A DNA stretch of 64,000 nucleotides from Superficieibacter sp. 1612_C1 (GTDB lineage Bacteria; Pseudomonadota; Gammaproteobacteria; Enterobacterales; Enterobacteriaceae). Shown in pieces: positions 47,706 to 59,066 of the stretch; the first letter of the stretch is position 1, and each line of letters starts with the position of its first letter. Both the position numbers and the translations under genes were made by a program. The stretch lies in NCBI RefSeq assembly GCF_015234305.1, contig NZ_JADGMI010000005.1, forward strand, positions 248,001 through 312,000, given 5' to 3'. A model generated the notes under the pieces. The model was given only the letters and a program-made list of their open reading frames with translations. It was not told the origin of the DNA and ran no database searches.

Positions 47706-48164
47706 ATGAGTCTGCAATCTGTGCGACAGTTTTTTGCCGATCGCGCACCCGATGTTGAAATAATTGAACTCAGTCAAAGTACTGCCACCGTAGCGCTTGC
47801 CGCTGCCGCTCATCGTGTTGAGCCGGGGCAAATTGCGAAAACGCTGTCGCTTAAAGTCAAAGATGAAGTGATTCTGGTCGTGGCGAAAGGCGATGCGCGG
47901 CTGGATAATAAAAAACTGAAATCGGTATTTGGTGCGAAAGCGCGGATGCTAAGTAGCGATGAAGTCGTCATCCTGACGGGTCATCCGGTGGGCGGCGTCT
48001 GCCCTTTTGGGCTGGAAAACCCGCTGGCCGTGTATTGTGATATCTCGCTGCGGCAATATCAGGAGGTTTTACCTGCCGCAGGCGCAATTCATAGCGCGGT
48101 GAGGATCGCGCCGGAGCGCATGGCGCAGCTGACTGATGCAACCTGGGTAGATGTTTGCCTGTAG
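47706..48164 (+). CDS. YbaK/EbsC-family tRNA deacylase-like protein
   Basis: Encodes 152 residues of the YbaK/aminoacyl-tRNA synthetase-associated domain, from MSLQSVRQFFADRAPDVEIIEL with CAGGAG upstream. Features include the lysine in IAKTLSLKVKDE and the GGVCPFGL turn typical of trans-editing deacylases. Which tRNA or amino acid it edits is unknown. It is divergent from the EIIC gene and followed by a 10-bp hairpin before bglJ. Confidence 0.9.
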   Translation: MSLQSVRQFFADRAPDVEIIELSQSTATVALAAAAHRVEPGQIAKTLSLKVKDEVILVVAKGDARLDNKKLKSVFGAKARMLSSDEVVILTGHPVGGVCPFGLENPLAVYCDISLRQYQEVLPAAGAIHSAVRIAPERMAQLTDATWVDVCL

Positions 48165-48170
48165 AGGAAA

Positions 48171-48197
48171 CTGGCAAAGGAGAGTGTCCTTTGCCAG
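48171..48197. terminator. Hairpin between YbaK-like gene and bglJ
   Basis: Perfect stem CTGGCAAAGG / CCTTTGCCAG with a 7-nt loop lies between the two convergent stops. U-tract is weak on both sides. Confidence 0.65.
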
Positions 48198-48209
48198 AGT
48201 CGTGCGGTC

Positions 48210-48899
48210 TTAATGCGCGACGATGGCACCTTCCCCCAGCGCATATTCCTCACCCGCAAGCGGGATGTTGATCAGAATATCCGCCGCGTGCAACAACCCC
48301 ATATCAGAGCTTACGCCCAGTTTGGTCATGGCATTAAACTTGTGCGCGCGAATCGTCTTGATGTTGCGCTCAAGCTGCGCGGCAATCTCAGGCATGGAAT
48401 ACCCGTAAGCCATAAACTGAAGAATAGCGCGTTCCGTTGGGCTGAGCATCCGGGAACTGCTGACGTACCAGTGATTATGGGCATTTACATTAACCCGACG
48501 GGTTTCACGCAGCAGCGTAACCAACTGGGCCTGCAATACATCCAGAGGTGCCGTTTTACTGATAATGCCATGTAAGCCTGACGGGGCCAGGTGACTGACC
48601 AGGCGTGCTTCACGCTCATCATTTGCCAGCATGATCCTCTGCGTTTTTGGATACAGTTGACTCAGCTCGCTTAACAGCATCAGTCCTTCACGCCGCTGTT
48701 CCCTGCTGCCTGAAAGTGAGTAAATGACTGAAAAAAAACCACGCGTGCTGAGCGCCTTTTTCAACTCAACGTAGTCTCTAAAAAAATGTATCGTATAGCT
48801 ATTAGTAGACGCCGTTCCAAAAAGATGACGAAGCCCAACTTCGGTCATTCTGCAAGGTTCTACGATAGCGACATGTCGCTTTGCGGGGCTCTTTTCCAT
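48210..48899 (-). CDS. bglJ: LuxR-type regulator BglJ
   Basis: Encodes 229 residues. The N-terminal receiver-like domain lacks a full phosphorylation pocket; the C-terminal LuxR helix-turn-helix is [39 protein letters not shown] (summarised). BglJ pairs with RcsB to activate bgl, leuO and others without phosphorylation in E. coli. It overlaps yjjQ by 40 nt, forming the yjjQ-bglJ operon that is normally H-NS-repressed. Confidence 0.93.
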   Translation of the reverse strand: MEKSPAKRHVAIVEPCRMTEVGLRHLFGTASTNSYTIHFFRDYVELKKALSTRGFFSVIYSLSGSREQRREGLMLLSELSQLYPKTQRIMLANDEREARLVSHLAPSGLHGIISKTAPLDVLQAQLVTLLRETRRVNVNAHNHWYVSSSRMLSPTERAILQFMAYGYSMPEIAAQLERNIKTIRAHKFNAMTKLGVSSDMGLLHAADILINIPLAGEEYALGEGAIVAH

Positions 48900-49582
48900 T
48901 CGATTGAATCTCCATAGGCTGAAAATAAATTCAGCTCTTTCATTCCCTGTGCGCTATTTATCCATGCGTACATCTCCGCATTGCTGCGTAACGCTAAACG
49001 GCGCATTGCACTATTTTTTTGCGCGCTAATGGTTTTATTGCTTTTTTTCAGTAATGCCGCAATCTGATTAATTCCCCAGCCCTTCCCAAGAAGACGCAGC
49101 ACTTTACGTTCAGATAGCGTCAGCACAGCCAGGGAGTCTTCTTCGCCAACGGTTTCTTGCGTCTCAGCTGCCAGTAACGTCTGGCTAATACGCTCCGCAG
49201 AAAGCCCACCCGCATGAATCGCTTTGACCACGTGATCGACAGGCTCTGCATCAGAAAGCAATGTGCTTTCAGGACGCATTAAAAATTCGACGGCTAACGG
49301 GTAAATGGAGCGGGAAACGAGAAATATCCAGTGAATATCACGGTATTGCGATATTAATGCATAGTACTGCTCGCAAATGGTGCGGGCATGGCGAAACTCA
49401 CCAGAAAGATCGACCAGCACCAGAGCGGCGCGGCGAAGCTGGAAAAGCGTTAACTCTTCAGGAGATTGACATGAGGTAAGTTCATAGTCAGGGAAATGCA
49501 GTTCCATTATTCCGCTGAGTCCGGTTTGCATTACCGGTATCTTGCTGATAATGACTCCATGCTTGCAATGTCCTGATACCAT
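48860..49582 (-). CDS. yjjQ: LuxR-type regulator YjjQ
   Basis: Encodes 240 residues from [19 protein letters not shown] at 49582, chosen because GGAGGG stands at ideal distance; an upstream in-frame codon lacks one. The C-terminal HTH is [39 protein letters not shown] (summarised). YjjQ represses motility and other genes in E. coli. It leads bglJ, with a 40-nt overlap. Upstream is an AT-rich region typical of H-NS silencing. Confidence 0.93.
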   Translation of the reverse strand: MVSGHCKHGVIISKIPVMQTGLSGIMELHFPDYELTSCQSPEELTLFQLRRAALVLVDLSGEFRHARTICEQYYALISQYRDIHWIFLVSRSIYPLAVEFLMRPESTLLSDAEPVDHVVKAIHAGGLSAERISQTLLAAETQETVGEEDSLAVLTLSERKVLRLLGKGWGINQIAALLKKSNKTISAQKNSAMRRLALRSNAEMYAWINSAQGMKELNLFSAYGDSIEWKRAPQSDMSLS

Positions 49583-50093
49583 ACAAATACCCTCCGCATC
49601 CTGTCGAAGAATCACTTTATTTTATGACCGCATACATCATTCATATGAATAAATAAAAGTTATATATTCATATGCAACTTAGTGAATCTTTCTCTTCCCT
49701 GTAAGTGTCCATTATTGTACATTTAACAACGTACAACAGTTTCGTGTATTACATTATACCTTTCGCAGGATAATGTGAACCGCGTAAATATCTCACAATA
49801 CTAGAAAAAACTTAATCAATTCCAAATTAGAAAAAAAGAAATGTTTTTTAAGAAAAACTAAAAATATTCATTACGTAAATATTGACTGTGTTTTTTAAAA
49901 GCGAGCTTGTTACTTTAACACTACTCGTCATCGCAGGCACTCTCTTTCTGATCTGCTGCCGCAGTAAGTCCGGTTTCAGAACCGGGGATTTTTTGCACGT
50001 TTTTTGATCTTAGCCACAGCCATCGCATAGTTACTTCATGGTAAAACAGCTTTATGCGCTGCTTTTTTCTTTTTTTCCATTTCAGGGCGATCC
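49583..50093. other. AT-rich interval between yjjQ and yjjP
   Basis: About 510 bp, very AT-rich from 49620 to 49920, as expected for the H-NS-silenced yjjQ promoter. It contains no convincing protein gene. An intrinsic terminator-like hairpin at 49970-49994 on the plus strand has no known gene before it. Confidence 0.65.
49970..49994 (+). terminator. Orphan terminator-like hairpin upstream of yjjP
   Basis: CCGGTT (49970-49975) and AACCGG (49980-49985) form a stem with loop TCAG, followed by GGA and TTTTTT (49989-49994). It is a good plus-strand intrinsic terminator, 100 bp before yjjP, with no annotated gene upstream on that strand. It may end a small RNA or attenuate yjjP. Confidence 0.6.
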
Positions 50094-51334
<1,241 letters not shown>

Positions 51335-51584
51335 TAAAATCCCTAAAGGTAGTTTTTATAATCGCTTGCCATTACATTGTGCACGCTATTTTATAGTGAA
51401 CGATGAAGGCGAGGTCGGCATTGGCATTGAAGCAGGCGGTTGTAAACGCTCCGTAGTCAACGGGGCGACCACCGGGTTGCCAGTACGCTTTTTTAATCCC
51501 TTTCCCGCCTGCCAGCCATTCGGTGCACTGTGTTACTATGTGCCATTATTACCCAGTCGCCCCTTTTATGTATTGAGATAGCGT
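51335..51584. other. Intergenic region before dnaT
   Basis: 250 bp of unusually normal GC for a spacer. A plus-strand frame is open through it (ending at 51581) but has no proper start, ribosome-binding site or recognisable domain. I see no gene; the dnaT promoter should lie in its right half. Confidence 0.5.
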
Positions 51585-52124
51585 ATGTCTTCCAGAATCT
51601 TGACGCCTGATGTTGTCGGTATCGACGCCTTTATGCAGAATTATGCCAGCGTGCTGGCAGAGGCAGAGGGGCAGGCGGTCGCGGTATTTGCCAATAATGC
51701 CCCGGCATTTTACGCACTCTCCCCTGCCCGTCTGGCGCAATTGCTGGCGCTGGAGGCTAAACTGGCGCGTCCGGGCAGCGACGTTACGCTGGACGAGCGT
51801 TTATATGAAGAGCCGGCCGCCGCACCGGTGGCCGTGCCGATGGGTAAATTCGCCATGTATTCCGACTGGCAGCCGGATGCGGATTTCCAGCGCCTCGCGG
51901 CCTTGTGGGGCATTGCCCTGTCTCAGCCCGTCACGGCAGAAGAACTGGCCTCGTTTATCGCTTACTGGCAGGCCGAAGGCAGAGTCTTCCATCATGTCCA
52001 GTGGCAGCAAAAACTGGCGCGCAGCGTACAAATAAGCCGGGCCAGTAGTGGCGGGACGGCAAAACGTGATATCAATAGCCTGAGTGAACCAGACGATCAT
52101 ATCCCCCCCGGCTTCAGAGGTTGA
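51585..52124 (+). CDS. dnaT: Primosomal protein DnaT
   Basis: Encodes 179 residues, starting [21 protein letters not shown]. DnaT joins PriA-PriB at stalled forks and helps load DnaB-DnaC. The C-terminal [22 protein letters not shown] ssDNA-binding portion and IPPGFRG end are conserved. dnaC follows after 2 nt. Confidence 0.97.
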   Translation: MSSRILTPDVVGIDAFMQNYASVLAEAEGQAVAVFANNAPAFYALSPARLAQLLALEAKLARPGSDVTLDERLYEEPAAAPVAVPMGKFAMYSDWQPDADFQRLAALWGIALSQPVTAEELASFIAYWQAEGRVFHHVQWQQKLARSVQISRASSGGTAKRDINSLSEPDDHIPPGFRG

Positions 52125-52126
52125 CC

Positions 52127-52864
52127 ATGAAAAACGTCGGCGAATTAATGAAACGTTTGCAGAAAGTGATGCCATCGCACGTTAAACCCGCATTCAAAAC
52201 GGGTGAAGAACTGCTGGCCTGGCAAAAGGAGCAGGGTGACATCCGTTCCGCCGCCATCGAACGTGAAAATCGGGCGATGAAAATGCAGCGAACCTTTAAC
52301 CGCTCCGGCATTCGTCCTCTGCATCAAAACTGCTCTTTTGAAAATTACCGCGTGGAAAGCGAAGGGCAAATGAATGCGCTGGCAAAGGCACGGCAGTACG
52401 TGGAAGAGTTTGATGGCAATATCGCCAGCTTCATCTTCTCCGGCAAGCCCGGAACCGGTAAAAACCATCTTGCAGCGGCGATCTGTAACGAGTTGCTGCT
52501 GCGCGGCAAATCGGTACTGATTATTACGGTAGCCGATATTATGTCGGCGATGAAAGACTCGTTCGGCAACCGGGAAACCAGCGAAGAACAACTGCTCACC
52601 GATCTGAGTCGTGTCGATCTGCTGGTGATCGATGAGATTGGTATGCAGAACGAATCGCGCTATGAAAAAGTGATCATTAATCAGATCGTCGATCGCCGTT
52701 CCTCTTCCAAACGCCCGACCGGGATGCTGACCAATAGCAACATCGAGGAGATGAACAAACTGCTTGGTGAACGGGTAATGGACCGAATGCGCCTTGGCAA
52801 CAGCCTGTGGGTGATCTTCAACTGGGACAGCTACCGCAGCCGCGTGACCGGCAAAGAGTATTGA
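52127..52864 (+). CDS. dnaC: DNA helicase loader DnaC
   Basis: Encodes 245 residues from MKNVGELMKRLQKVMPSHVK at 52127; a TTG two codons earlier is in the dnaT stop region and unlikely. AAA+ ATPase with Walker A GKPGTGKNH (residues 106-114), Walker B LLVIDEIG and the arginine finger region GERVMDRMR. N-terminal helices bind DnaB. It loads DnaB at oriC and during restart. Confidence 0.98.
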   Translation: MKNVGELMKRLQKVMPSHVKPAFKTGEELLAWQKEQGDIRSAAIERENRAMKMQRTFNRSGIRPLHQNCSFENYRVESEGQMNALAKARQYVEEFDGNIASFIFSGKPGTGKNHLAAAICNELLLRGKSVLIITVADIMSAMKDSFGNRETSEEQLLTDLSRVDLLVIDEIGMQNESRYEKVIINQIVDRRSSSKRPTGMLTNSNIEEMNKLLGERVMDRMRLGNSLWVIFNWDSYRSRVTGKEY

Positions 52865-52930
52865 GATAATTCTTGCCCGCAGGCGAGGTATACTCAGAGG
52901 AAATCGGCCCTGTTCAACGTGAGTATGACT

Positions 52931-53395
52931 ATGAAAACTGCAAAATCCCTGCTTTGCGGCGCACTCCTCAGCGCCGCGTGCTTCTCCCATGCCGCCAGCT
53001 GGCAGGACTCGCTCTCCAGCGCGGCCAGCCAGTTAAACAGCCAGAACGGTAATCAGCTCTCTTCGCTGGGCAGCCTGCTTAACGGTGGTAATCAGGCGTT
53101 AAGCGCCGACACAATGAATAACGCCGCGGGGATCCTGCAATACTGCGCCAAACAGAAACTGGCCTCGGTGACCAGCACCGAGAACATTAAAAATCAGGTG
53201 CTGGATAAATTAGGCTTAAATCAGCAGGAACAGAAAGAAGATACCAACTACCTGGAAGGTATTCAGGGCCTGCTGAATACCAAAAATGGCGAGCAGCTTA
53301 ACCTGAGCAATCTCGGCGATACGCCGCTGGCCCAGAAGGTGAAAACCAAAGCCTGCGACTTAGTATTAAAACAGGGCGTTAACTTCCTCTCCTGA
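52931..53395 (+). CDS. yjjA: DUF2501 periplasmic protein YjjA
   Basis: Encodes 154 residues from MKTAKSLLCGALLSAACFSHA, a signal peptide cut after SHA. Upstream in-frame GTG (52919) and ATG (52925) are alternatives. The mature protein is Ser/Asn/Gln-rich (SLSSAASQLNSQNGNQLSSL) with two cysteines. Function is unknown. It follows dnaC by about 65 bp. Confidence 0.9.
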   Translation: MKTAKSLLCGALLSAACFSHAASWQDSLSSAASQLNSQNGNQLSSLGSLLNGGNQALSADTMNNAAGILQYCAKQKLASVTSTENIKNQVLDKLGLNQQEQKEDTNYLEGIQGLLNTKNGEQLNLSNLGDTPLAQKVKTKACDLVLKQGVNFLS

Positions 53396-53405
53396 TTTCC
53401 TCTGT

Positions 53406-53429
53406 GGCCGCGCCAGCAACTGCGCGGCC
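53406..53429 (+). terminator. Hairpin downstream of yjjA
   Basis: GGCCGCGC (53406-53413) pairs with GCGCGGCC (53422-53429) around an 8-nt loop. It follows the yjjA stop by 10 bp; no T-run follows, so termination may be incomplete. Confidence 0.6.
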
Positions 53430-53607
53430 CTCCTTCCCGCCTCACAATAATGCGATAACCATCGTAAAACGCCCCTTTCAGGCGAATTCCGAACCACAGC
53501 ACATTTTTATGACGCCATAATTGCAGCAATGCGGCAACACCATTACATTGTAGGCGCTTAAAAACGATGTTAAGCCAGGTGGGCCTGGCGCTGTTGAGGA
53601 TATCCCG

Positions 53608-55899
53608 TTGTCAGAACTCATTTCTATTGCCCTGTTTCTGGCCTCCGTGGTGATTTACGCCTGGAAAGCTGGCCGTAATACCTGGTGGTTTGCCGTCACA
53701 TTGGCAGTACTGGGCGTGTTTGTCGTATTAAATATTACGCTTTACGCCAGCGATTACTTTACCGGCGACGGCATTAACGATGCGGTCCTCTATACCCTGA
53801 CCAACAGCCTCACCGGCGCAGGCGTCAGTAAATATATTCTGCCGGGTGTCGGCCTGATACTGGCACTGGTCGGCGTATTTTTCGCGCTCGGCTGGGTATT
53901 ACGCCGCCGTCGTCATCATCCGCATCATCTGGGATACAGTTTGCTCGCGCTGGTGCTGGCGCTGGCTTCGGTTGACGCCAGCCCCGCGTTTCATCAAATC
54001 ACCGAGCTGGTAAAATCGCAATCCCGCGACGGCGATCCGGATTTTGCCGACTGGTACAAAGAACCGGCGAAAAGCATTGCCAATCCGAAGCTGAACCTGG
54101 TTTATATTTACGGCGAAAGTCTGGAACGCACCTATTTTGATGAAGAGGCTTTTCCCGATTTGGCTCCTGAACTCGGTGCCATAAAAAAAGAAAGCATCGA
54201 CTTTAGCCATACTGCGCAGCTGCCCGGAACCGACTACACGATTGCCGGTATGGTCGCCTCCCAGTGCGGTATTCCTTTGTTTGCCCCGTTTGAAGGCAAT
54301 GCCTCGGCTTCGGTGTCCAGCTTCTTCCCGCAGAATATCTGCCTCGGCGACATCCTGAAAAACTCCGGCTATGAAAACTATTTCATGCAGGGGGCCAACC
54401 TGCGCTTTGCCGGAAAAGATGTGTTTTTGAAATCTCACGGCTTCGATCACCTCTACGGTGCAGAAGAACTCAAAACCACCGTTGCCGATCCGAGCTACCG
54501 TAACGACTGGGGCTTTTACGATGACACCGTGCTGGATGAAACCTGGAAGAAATTCGAGGAGCTTTCCCGCAGCGGTAAGCGCTTCTCGCTGTTTGCCCTG
54601 ACCGTTGATACCCATCACCCTGACGGCTTTATTTCCCGTACTTGTAAGCGAAAAAGCTACCAGTACGACGGTAAACCAAACCAGTCGTTCAGCGCCGTAA
54701 GCTGTAGCCAGGAGCACATTGCCGCACTCATCGAAAAAATTAAAGCGTCGCCGTGGTTCAAAAATACGGTGATTGTCGTTTCGTCCGATCATCTGGCAAT
54801 GAATAACACCGCCTGGAAGTACCTGAATAAGCAGGATCGCAACGATCTGTTTTTTATCCTGCGCGGCGATAAGCCCCAGCAGGATGTCTCGGGCGTAAAA
54901 CGCAATACCATGGATAACGGCGTAACGGTGCTGGATATTATGGGTGGCGATAATTTTATCGGCCTCGGGCGCAGCAGCCTGTCCGGGCAGTCGCTTTCCG
55001 AAGTATTCCTGAACATGAAAGAGAAAGTGATGGGCTGGAAGCCCGATATCGTGCGGCTATGGAAATTCCCCAAAGAGATGAAAGAATTTACCGTCGACAG
55101 CGAGAAAAATACTATCGCCTTTTCGGGTACGCATTTCCGTCTACCGCTGTTACTGCGTATTTCGGATAAACGCGTCGAGCCGCTACCGGAGAGTGAATAC
55201 TCCGCTCCATTGCGCTTCCAGCTGGCGGACTTTGCCCCGCGTGACAACTTCGTCTGGGTCGATCGCTGCTATAAAATGGCGCAGCTGTGGGCACCTGCGC
55301 TCGCACTCTCTACCGACTGGTGTGTTTCGCAGGGCCAGTTGGGTGGAGAGCAAAAGGTACAGCACGTTGATAAAGCCCAGTGGCAAGGGAAAACGGCTTT
55401 CAAAGACACGGTGATCGATACCGATCGCTACAAGCACAACGTTGATCTGCTCAAAATCGTCGATAACGATATCCGCTATAAAGCCGACAGCTTTGTCTTT
55501 AACGTGGCAGGCGCGCCGGAGGAAGTGCAGCAGTTCAGCGGCATCTCGCGTCCGGAGTCCTGGGGACGCTGGTCCAACGCACAGCTCGGCAAAGAGGTGA
55601 AGATTGAGTACAAAGCGCCGCTACCGGAGAAATTCGATCTGGTGATCACCGCGAAAGCCTGGGGACCCAACGCTAATCGTCCTATCCCGGTACGCGTGGG
55701 CAATCAAGAGCAGATACTGACTTTAAGTAATGAGGTTTCCACCACTACGCTGCATTTTGACAATCCGTCGCGCAGCAAAACGCTGGTGATTGTCCCGCCA
55801 GAACCGCAGTCCACTAACGAGGGCAATATTCTCGGCCATTCTCCGCGTCAGTTGGGGATTGGGATGGTGGATATCAAAGTGGTTAAATCGGAAGGATAA
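53608..55899 (+). CDS. opgB: Phosphoglycerol transferase I (OpgB/MdoB)
   Basis: Encodes 763 residues with a TTG start at 53608 (GAGGATATCCCG upstream), the same length as E. coli OpgB. Three to four N-terminal transmembrane helices precede a periplasmic sulfatase-fold domain with [12 protein letters not shown] (nucleophile region) and [12 protein letters not shown]. It moves phosphoglycerol from phosphatidylglycerol to osmoregulated periplasmic glucans. Ends at a REP-like terminator. Confidence 0.97.
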   Translation: MSELISIALFLASVVIYAWKAGRNTWWFAVTLAVLGVFVVLNITLYASDYFTGDGINDAVLYTLTNSLTGAGVSKYILPGVGLILALVGVFFALGWVLRRRRHHPHHLGYSLLALVLALASVDASPAFHQITELVKSQSRDGDPDFADWYKEPAKSIANPKLNLVYIYGESLERTYFDEEAFPDLAPELGAIKKESIDFSHTAQLPGTDYTIAGMVASQCGIPLFAPFEGNASASVSSFFPQNICLGDILKNSGYENYFMQGANLRFAGKDVFLKSHGFDHLYGAEELKTTVADPSYRNDWGFYDDTVLDETWKKFEELSRSGKRFSLFALTVDTHHPDGFISRTCKRKSYQYDGKPNQSFSAVSCSQEHIAALIEKIKASPWFKNTVIVVSSDHLAMNNTAWKYLNKQDRNDLFFILRGDKPQQDVSGVKRNTMDNGVTVLDIMGGDNFIGLGRSSLSGQSLSEVFLNMKEKVMGWKPDIVRLWKFPKEMKEFTVDSEKNTIAFSGTHFRLPLLLRISDKRVEPLPESEYSAPLRFQLADFAPRDNFVWVDRCYKMAQLWAPALALSTDWCVSQGQLGGEQKVQHVDKAQWQGKTAFKDTVIDTDRYKHNVDLLKIVDNDIRYKADSFVFNVAGAPEEVQQFSGISRPESWGRWSNAQLGKEVKIEYKAPLPEKFDLVITAKAWGPNANRPIPVRVGNQEQILTLSNEVSTTTLHFDNPSRSKTLVIVPPEPQSTNEGNILGHSPRQLGIGMVDIKVVKSEG

Positions 55900-55910
55900 T
55901 CTGTCTTTGC

Positions 55911-55940
55911 CGCCCGGCTGGCGCTGCCTGCCGGGCGTTT
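55911..55940 (+). terminator. Terminator of opgB
   Basis: CGCCCGGC (55911-55918) / GCCGGGCG (55930-55937) followed by TTT. It resembles a REP and separates opgB from the convergent rpn gene. Confidence 0.7.
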
Positions 55941-55942
55941 AC

Positions 55943-56131
55943 TTACTGCGGCAAAAGGCGTTGTAAATCGCTGGTGCTTAAGCCCGTGGCGCGCAGCACA
56001 CTTTCCTGGCCTACGCCATCACGCAGAAGATTACGGGCAATCCTCAGCGCTTCCGCGCGGCGGCCTTCTTTATGGCCTTCTTCACGTCCTTCCTCGCGGC
56101 CCTTCTGCTCCAGCTGTTCAGCAATGGTCAT
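55943..56131 (-). CDS. Candidate intragenic small Rpn protein (RpnS-like), second copy
   Basis: Within the rpn gene, ATG at 56131 (minus) is preceded by GAGGAAACGTTG, a strong ribosome-binding site at 7-nt spacing. The product would be 62 residues starting [19 protein letters not shown]. The equivalent codon in the first rpn copy (724) has the same arrangement. The pattern fits Rpn genes known to encode a small C-terminal antitoxin; expression here is inferred. Confidence 0.55.
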   Translation of the reverse strand: MTIAEQLEQKGREEGREEGHKEGRRAEALRIARNLLRDGVGQESVLRATGLSTSDLQRLLPQ

Positions 56132-56860
56132 CAACGTTTCCTCATGTTGCGGTAAACGGCGCGCCAGCTGGCGGAAAAAGGTGCCAGCATCCAGGGTGCT
56201 GCCGTACTGACCGATATAGTTAAACAAGGTTACTAGTTGCCTGTGGGTAGTATATCCCGGCAATAATAGCGTGACCAGTTGCTCGAGTAATCCGGCAAGA
56301 TCGCGCTGGCGGATATGCTTCTGTAACAGTTCCAGTAATGCAATCCGCCGATGCTGCATTATCACGTCATCCGGAATAACGGTAATATCAATTAGCGGAA
56401 AGGGCTGGCAGTAAAGCTGTTGGGCCAGCGCCGGATCGCTGAATTCTGCCAGCCAGTTAAGCGGCCGGGGATAAGGCGTCTCGACGCCATGATAAAACAG
56501 CATTGGGACCACCAGCGGTAGCTGTTTATGTCCGGCATCCAGATGATGCTGCATGGCACCGATAGCATAACGCATCAAACGAAATGCCATATGGCTATCG
56601 GGCGAACTCTGATGTTCAATCACAACATAAATATACCCGTCATCATCCTGCATTTTTACTGAGTAAAGGACGTCGGAGTAACATGCTCTGAGATCTTCTT
56701 CCACGAAGCTGGCCGACTCCAGCTTCAGCGTCTGTAAATCGCATCGTTGGTGTAATGCTGGAGGAAGATGAATATCAAGGAAATCACGCGCGGTATCCGC
56801 ATGGCGGAGAAATTGTTTAAAAACGGCATCATGGGGTGTAACAGTGTGGTTCTTTTTCAT
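55943..56860 (-). CDS. Rpn family recombination-promoting nuclease, complete
   Basis: Encodes 305 residues from [20 protein letters not shown] at 56860; longer in-frame extension is not conserved. N-terminal PD-(D/E)XK domain (about 1-215) with [20 protein letters not shown] and IEHQSS catalytic elements, then a helical region and a highly charged linker ([16 protein letters not shown]), ending in a small helical domain. Clearly related along its length to the first copy. Such proteins are DNA endonucleases implicated in recombination and phage defence. It sits between opgB and tsr, an insertion relative to E. coli. Confidence 0.93.
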   Translation of the reverse strand: MKKNHTVTPHDAVFKQFLRHADTARDFLDIHLPPALHQRCDLQTLKLESASFVEEDLRACYSDVLYSVKMQDDDGYIYVVIEHQSSPDSHMAFRLMRYAIGAMQHHLDAGHKQLPLVVPMLFYHGVETPYPRPLNWLAEFSDPALAQQLYCQPFPLIDITVIPDDVIMQHRRIALLELLQKHIRQRDLAGLLEQLVTLLLPGYTTHRQLVTLFNYIGQYGSTLDAGTFFRQLARRLPQHEETLMTIAEQLEQKGREEGREEGHKEGRRAEALRIARNLLRDGVGQESVLRATGLSTSDLQRLLPQ

Positions 56861-57022
56861 GGCGATCCGTGCCCGGATAAGAGAAAGTAGCCGGACTGTA
56901 TCACCGCTCGCCCTCACGTCCATTTCGGGTATAGATATTTACGAGCCTCCTCGGAAAAAAGTTGCCCGGCGCGGAAAACACCGGGCAATAACTGTTAATA
57001 ATCGAACTTTATTCGCCGTTTT

Positions 57023-57120
57023 GCCGGGTGGCGGCTTCGCCTTACCCGGCCTACAAAATGCATCAATATCAATACTTTATTCGTAATCCGTAGGCCTGTG
57101 CAAGCGAAGCGCCGCCAGGC
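57023..57120. repeat. REP elements between rpn and tsr
   Basis: GCCGGGTGGCGGCTTCGCCT then TACCCGGC (57023-57050) and an inverted degenerate partner ending GCCGCCAGGC (57091-57120). Confidence 0.85.
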
Positions 57121-57153
57121 ATCATTCTACGGTATAACGTTTGTCAGCAATCT

Positions 57154-57180
57154 GATGTCCGGCTTATTCAGCCGGGCATC
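57154..57180 (-). terminator. Hairpin overlapping the tsr stop
   Basis: GATGTCCGGC (57154-57163) pairs with GCCGGGCATC (57171-57180), 10 bp with one G-U on RNA, loop of 7. No U-tract follows on the minus strand. Confidence 0.5.
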
Positions 57181-58849
57181 AGAAGGTTTCCCAGTTCTCG
57201 CCGCCCTCGGTGGCAACCGCTTTACGCGCCATCACCGGAGCCGCAGCCGCAGCCGTGACGGTTTTCGCCGTCGTCGCATCACGCTGCTGCGCCTGCATAA
57301 TACGGAACACCGCGACCGCCTGGGTCAGTCGGCTGGCCTGTTCTTCCAGCGCGGCGGCAGCGGCGGCGGATTCTTCCACCAGCGAGGCGTTCTGCTGAGT
57401 AACGCGGTCCATCTCAGCCACCGCCAGCCCGACCTGGTCGATACCGCGGCTCTGCTCGTCAGACGCGGAGGCGATTTCGCCCATAATGTCGGTCACGCGG
57501 GTTACCGCATTGACGATCTCGTCCATCGTTTCGCCAGCACTCTCAACCAGAGTAGAACCCAGATCGACACGGTTTACTGAGTCTTCGATCAGACTTTTAA
57601 TTTCACGCGCCGCCTGGGCACTGCGCTGTGCCAGATTACGCACTTCGCCCGCAACCACTGCAAAGCCTCGTCCCTGCTCGCCCGCACGCGCTGCTTCGAC
57701 CGCGGCGTTGAGCGCCAGAATGTTGGTCTGGAAGGCGATACCGTCAATCACGCTGATAATATCGGCGATTTTCTGCGAACTGCCGGCGATGTCACGCATG
57801 GTTTGCACCACGTTGTCGACCACTTTGCCGCCTTTCTGCGCGGTTTCCGAGGCGCTCAGTGCCAGCTGGCTGGCCTGACGGGCGTTCTCGGCGTTCTGCT
57901 TCACGGTAGCTGTCAGTTCTTCCATGCTGGCAGCGGTCTCTTCCAGCGAGGCCGCCTGCTGCTCGGTACGGGAAGAGAGATCGTTGTTGCCCATCGCGAT
58001 TTCACTGGCACCGCTATAGATAGCATCCGCGCCGTCGCGCACATCACCCACGGTACGTACCAGCTCGCCCTGCATATGACGCAGGCTGTTCGCCAGCTGT
58101 CCCATCTCGTTAGAGCCTTCCACGTCGATGGGCTTGACCAGGTCACCGCTGGCAATATGGCGGATACTTTCAATAATACGGTGCAGCGGCGTCAATAATG
58201 CGCGGGTGATCCCCATCCACACCACCATGATGACCAGCAGCACAACCAGTAACGTGCCCCCCAGCACCCATAACGTCTGGTTATACGACCCCTGGTTTTC
58301 TTCAACTGCCTGTTGATAGAGGGTGTCGTTCTGTTGCAGATATTCACGGTACTGCTTCTCAAAATTATCCTGATAGCCCTGGGTCGGCTGATCGAAGAAC
58401 TCGTTAATTTTACCCGCACCTAAAAGTCGGATCAGGTCCGCCAGCGCATCGTGGTAGATACCGTAGTTACGTTTGATCTCCATCGCCGCCACGTTGCTTT
58501 GACGCGGATCGCGCGGCTGCGCTTCGTATTCCGCCCATGCTGCTTCAGCCTGCTTCAGCGTGCGGCTGGCAATCTGCGACAAATCAGAGACGGTCGCACC
58601 GCTACCGATATTGTTCTGATCCATCATATAGCGGATACCCGCGCGGTTCAGCGTGTTGCGGGTCTGCAATAGTGCCACCCAGCTCTCATTGAGCGTGGAT
58701 TGCTGCTGGCGGATGGTTTGCAGGACGGTGAAGTTCTCTTTGTCATGCTTGAGGGCGTTGAAGAACAGACCGCCCGAGGTGAGTTGTAAAAGGCCGAATA
58801 GTCCCAGCACCAGCATTAAGCCGGTGACAATCTTGATACGATTTAACAT
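57179..58849 (-). CDS. tsr: Methyl-accepting chemotaxis protein I (serine receptor Tsr)
   Basis: Encodes 556 residues from [22 protein letters not shown] at 58849. Two transmembrane helices (about 8-30 and 190-213) flank a four-helix ligand domain with the serine-binding arginine region [21 protein letters not shown] domain follows; the signalling tip [34 protein letters not shown] (summarised) is exact. It ends in the CheR/CheB docking pentapeptide NWETF. A sigma-28 promoter lies upstream. Confidence 0.97.
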   Translation of the reverse strand: MLNRIKIVTGLMLVLGLFGLLQLTSGGLFFNALKHDKENFTVLQTIRQQQSTLNESWVALLQTRNTLNRAGIRYMMDQNNIGSGATVSDLSQIASRTLKQAEAAWAEYEAQPRDPRQSNVAAMEIKRNYGIYHDALADLIRLLGAGKINEFFDQPTQGYQDNFEKQYREYLQQNDTLYQQAVEENQGSYNQTLWVLGGTLLVVLLVIMVVWMGITRALLTPLHRIIESIRHIASGDLVKPIDVEGSNEMGQLANSLRHMQGELVRTVGDVRDGADAIYSGASEIAMGNNDLSSRTEQQAASLEETAASMEELTATVKQNAENARQASQLALSASETAQKGGKVVDNVVQTMRDIAGSSQKIADIISVIDGIAFQTNILALNAAVEAARAGEQGRGFAVVAGEVRNLAQRSAQAAREIKSLIEDSVNRVDLGSTLVESAGETMDEIVNAVTRVTDIMGEIASASDEQSRGIDQVGLAVAEMDRVTQQNASLVEESAAAAAALEEQASRLTQAVAVFRIMQAQQRDATTAKTVTAAAAAPVMARKAVATEGGENWETF

Positions 58850-58878
58850 GTTTTCTCTTCCATTGAACTGATATCGGG

Positions 58879-58905
58879 TTTTCGGCCTGGGAAGAGAAAA
58901 CTTTA
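58879..58905 (-). promoter_or_regulatory. Sigma-28 (FliA) promoter of tsr
   Basis: Minus strand reads TAAAGTTT, an 11-nt spacer, then GCCGAAAA. The consensus is TAAAGTTT-N11-GCCGATAA, so 15 of 16 bases match with exact spacing. It lies 30 bp before the tsr start. Confidence 0.93.
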
Positions 58906-58993
58906 CGGAAAATCGTGCTGCGTTCGTCGCTTTATAAATGATTTTTGATGCAGGTCGTTCCGTGTATATGGCGTCCTTCATCCAGTTTTTTAT

Positions 58994-59009
58994 TGTGATC
59001 TCAATCACA
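58994..59009. promoter_or_regulatory. CRP site upstream of btsT
   Basis: TGTGATCTCAATCACA has both perfect CRP half-sites (TGTGA-N6-TCACA). It lies 187 bp before btsT and about 145 bp before tsr. E. coli btsT is CRP-dependent. Confidence 0.88.
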
Positions 59010-59038
59010 TATTGCTTTTATTTCCTTCACCTCCGCCA

Positions 59039-59066
59039 ACCACTCGCGCCCCTCCCTGACCGCTTA
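59039..59066 (+). promoter_or_regulatory. Candidate BtsR direct-repeat site
   Basis: ACCACTCG and ACCGCTTA start 20 bp apart, resembling the LytTR-type direct repeat ACC(G/A)CT(C/T)A bound by BtsR in E. coli. The exact spacer recalled for BtsR is about 13; here it is 12, so this is provisional. Confidence 0.55.
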
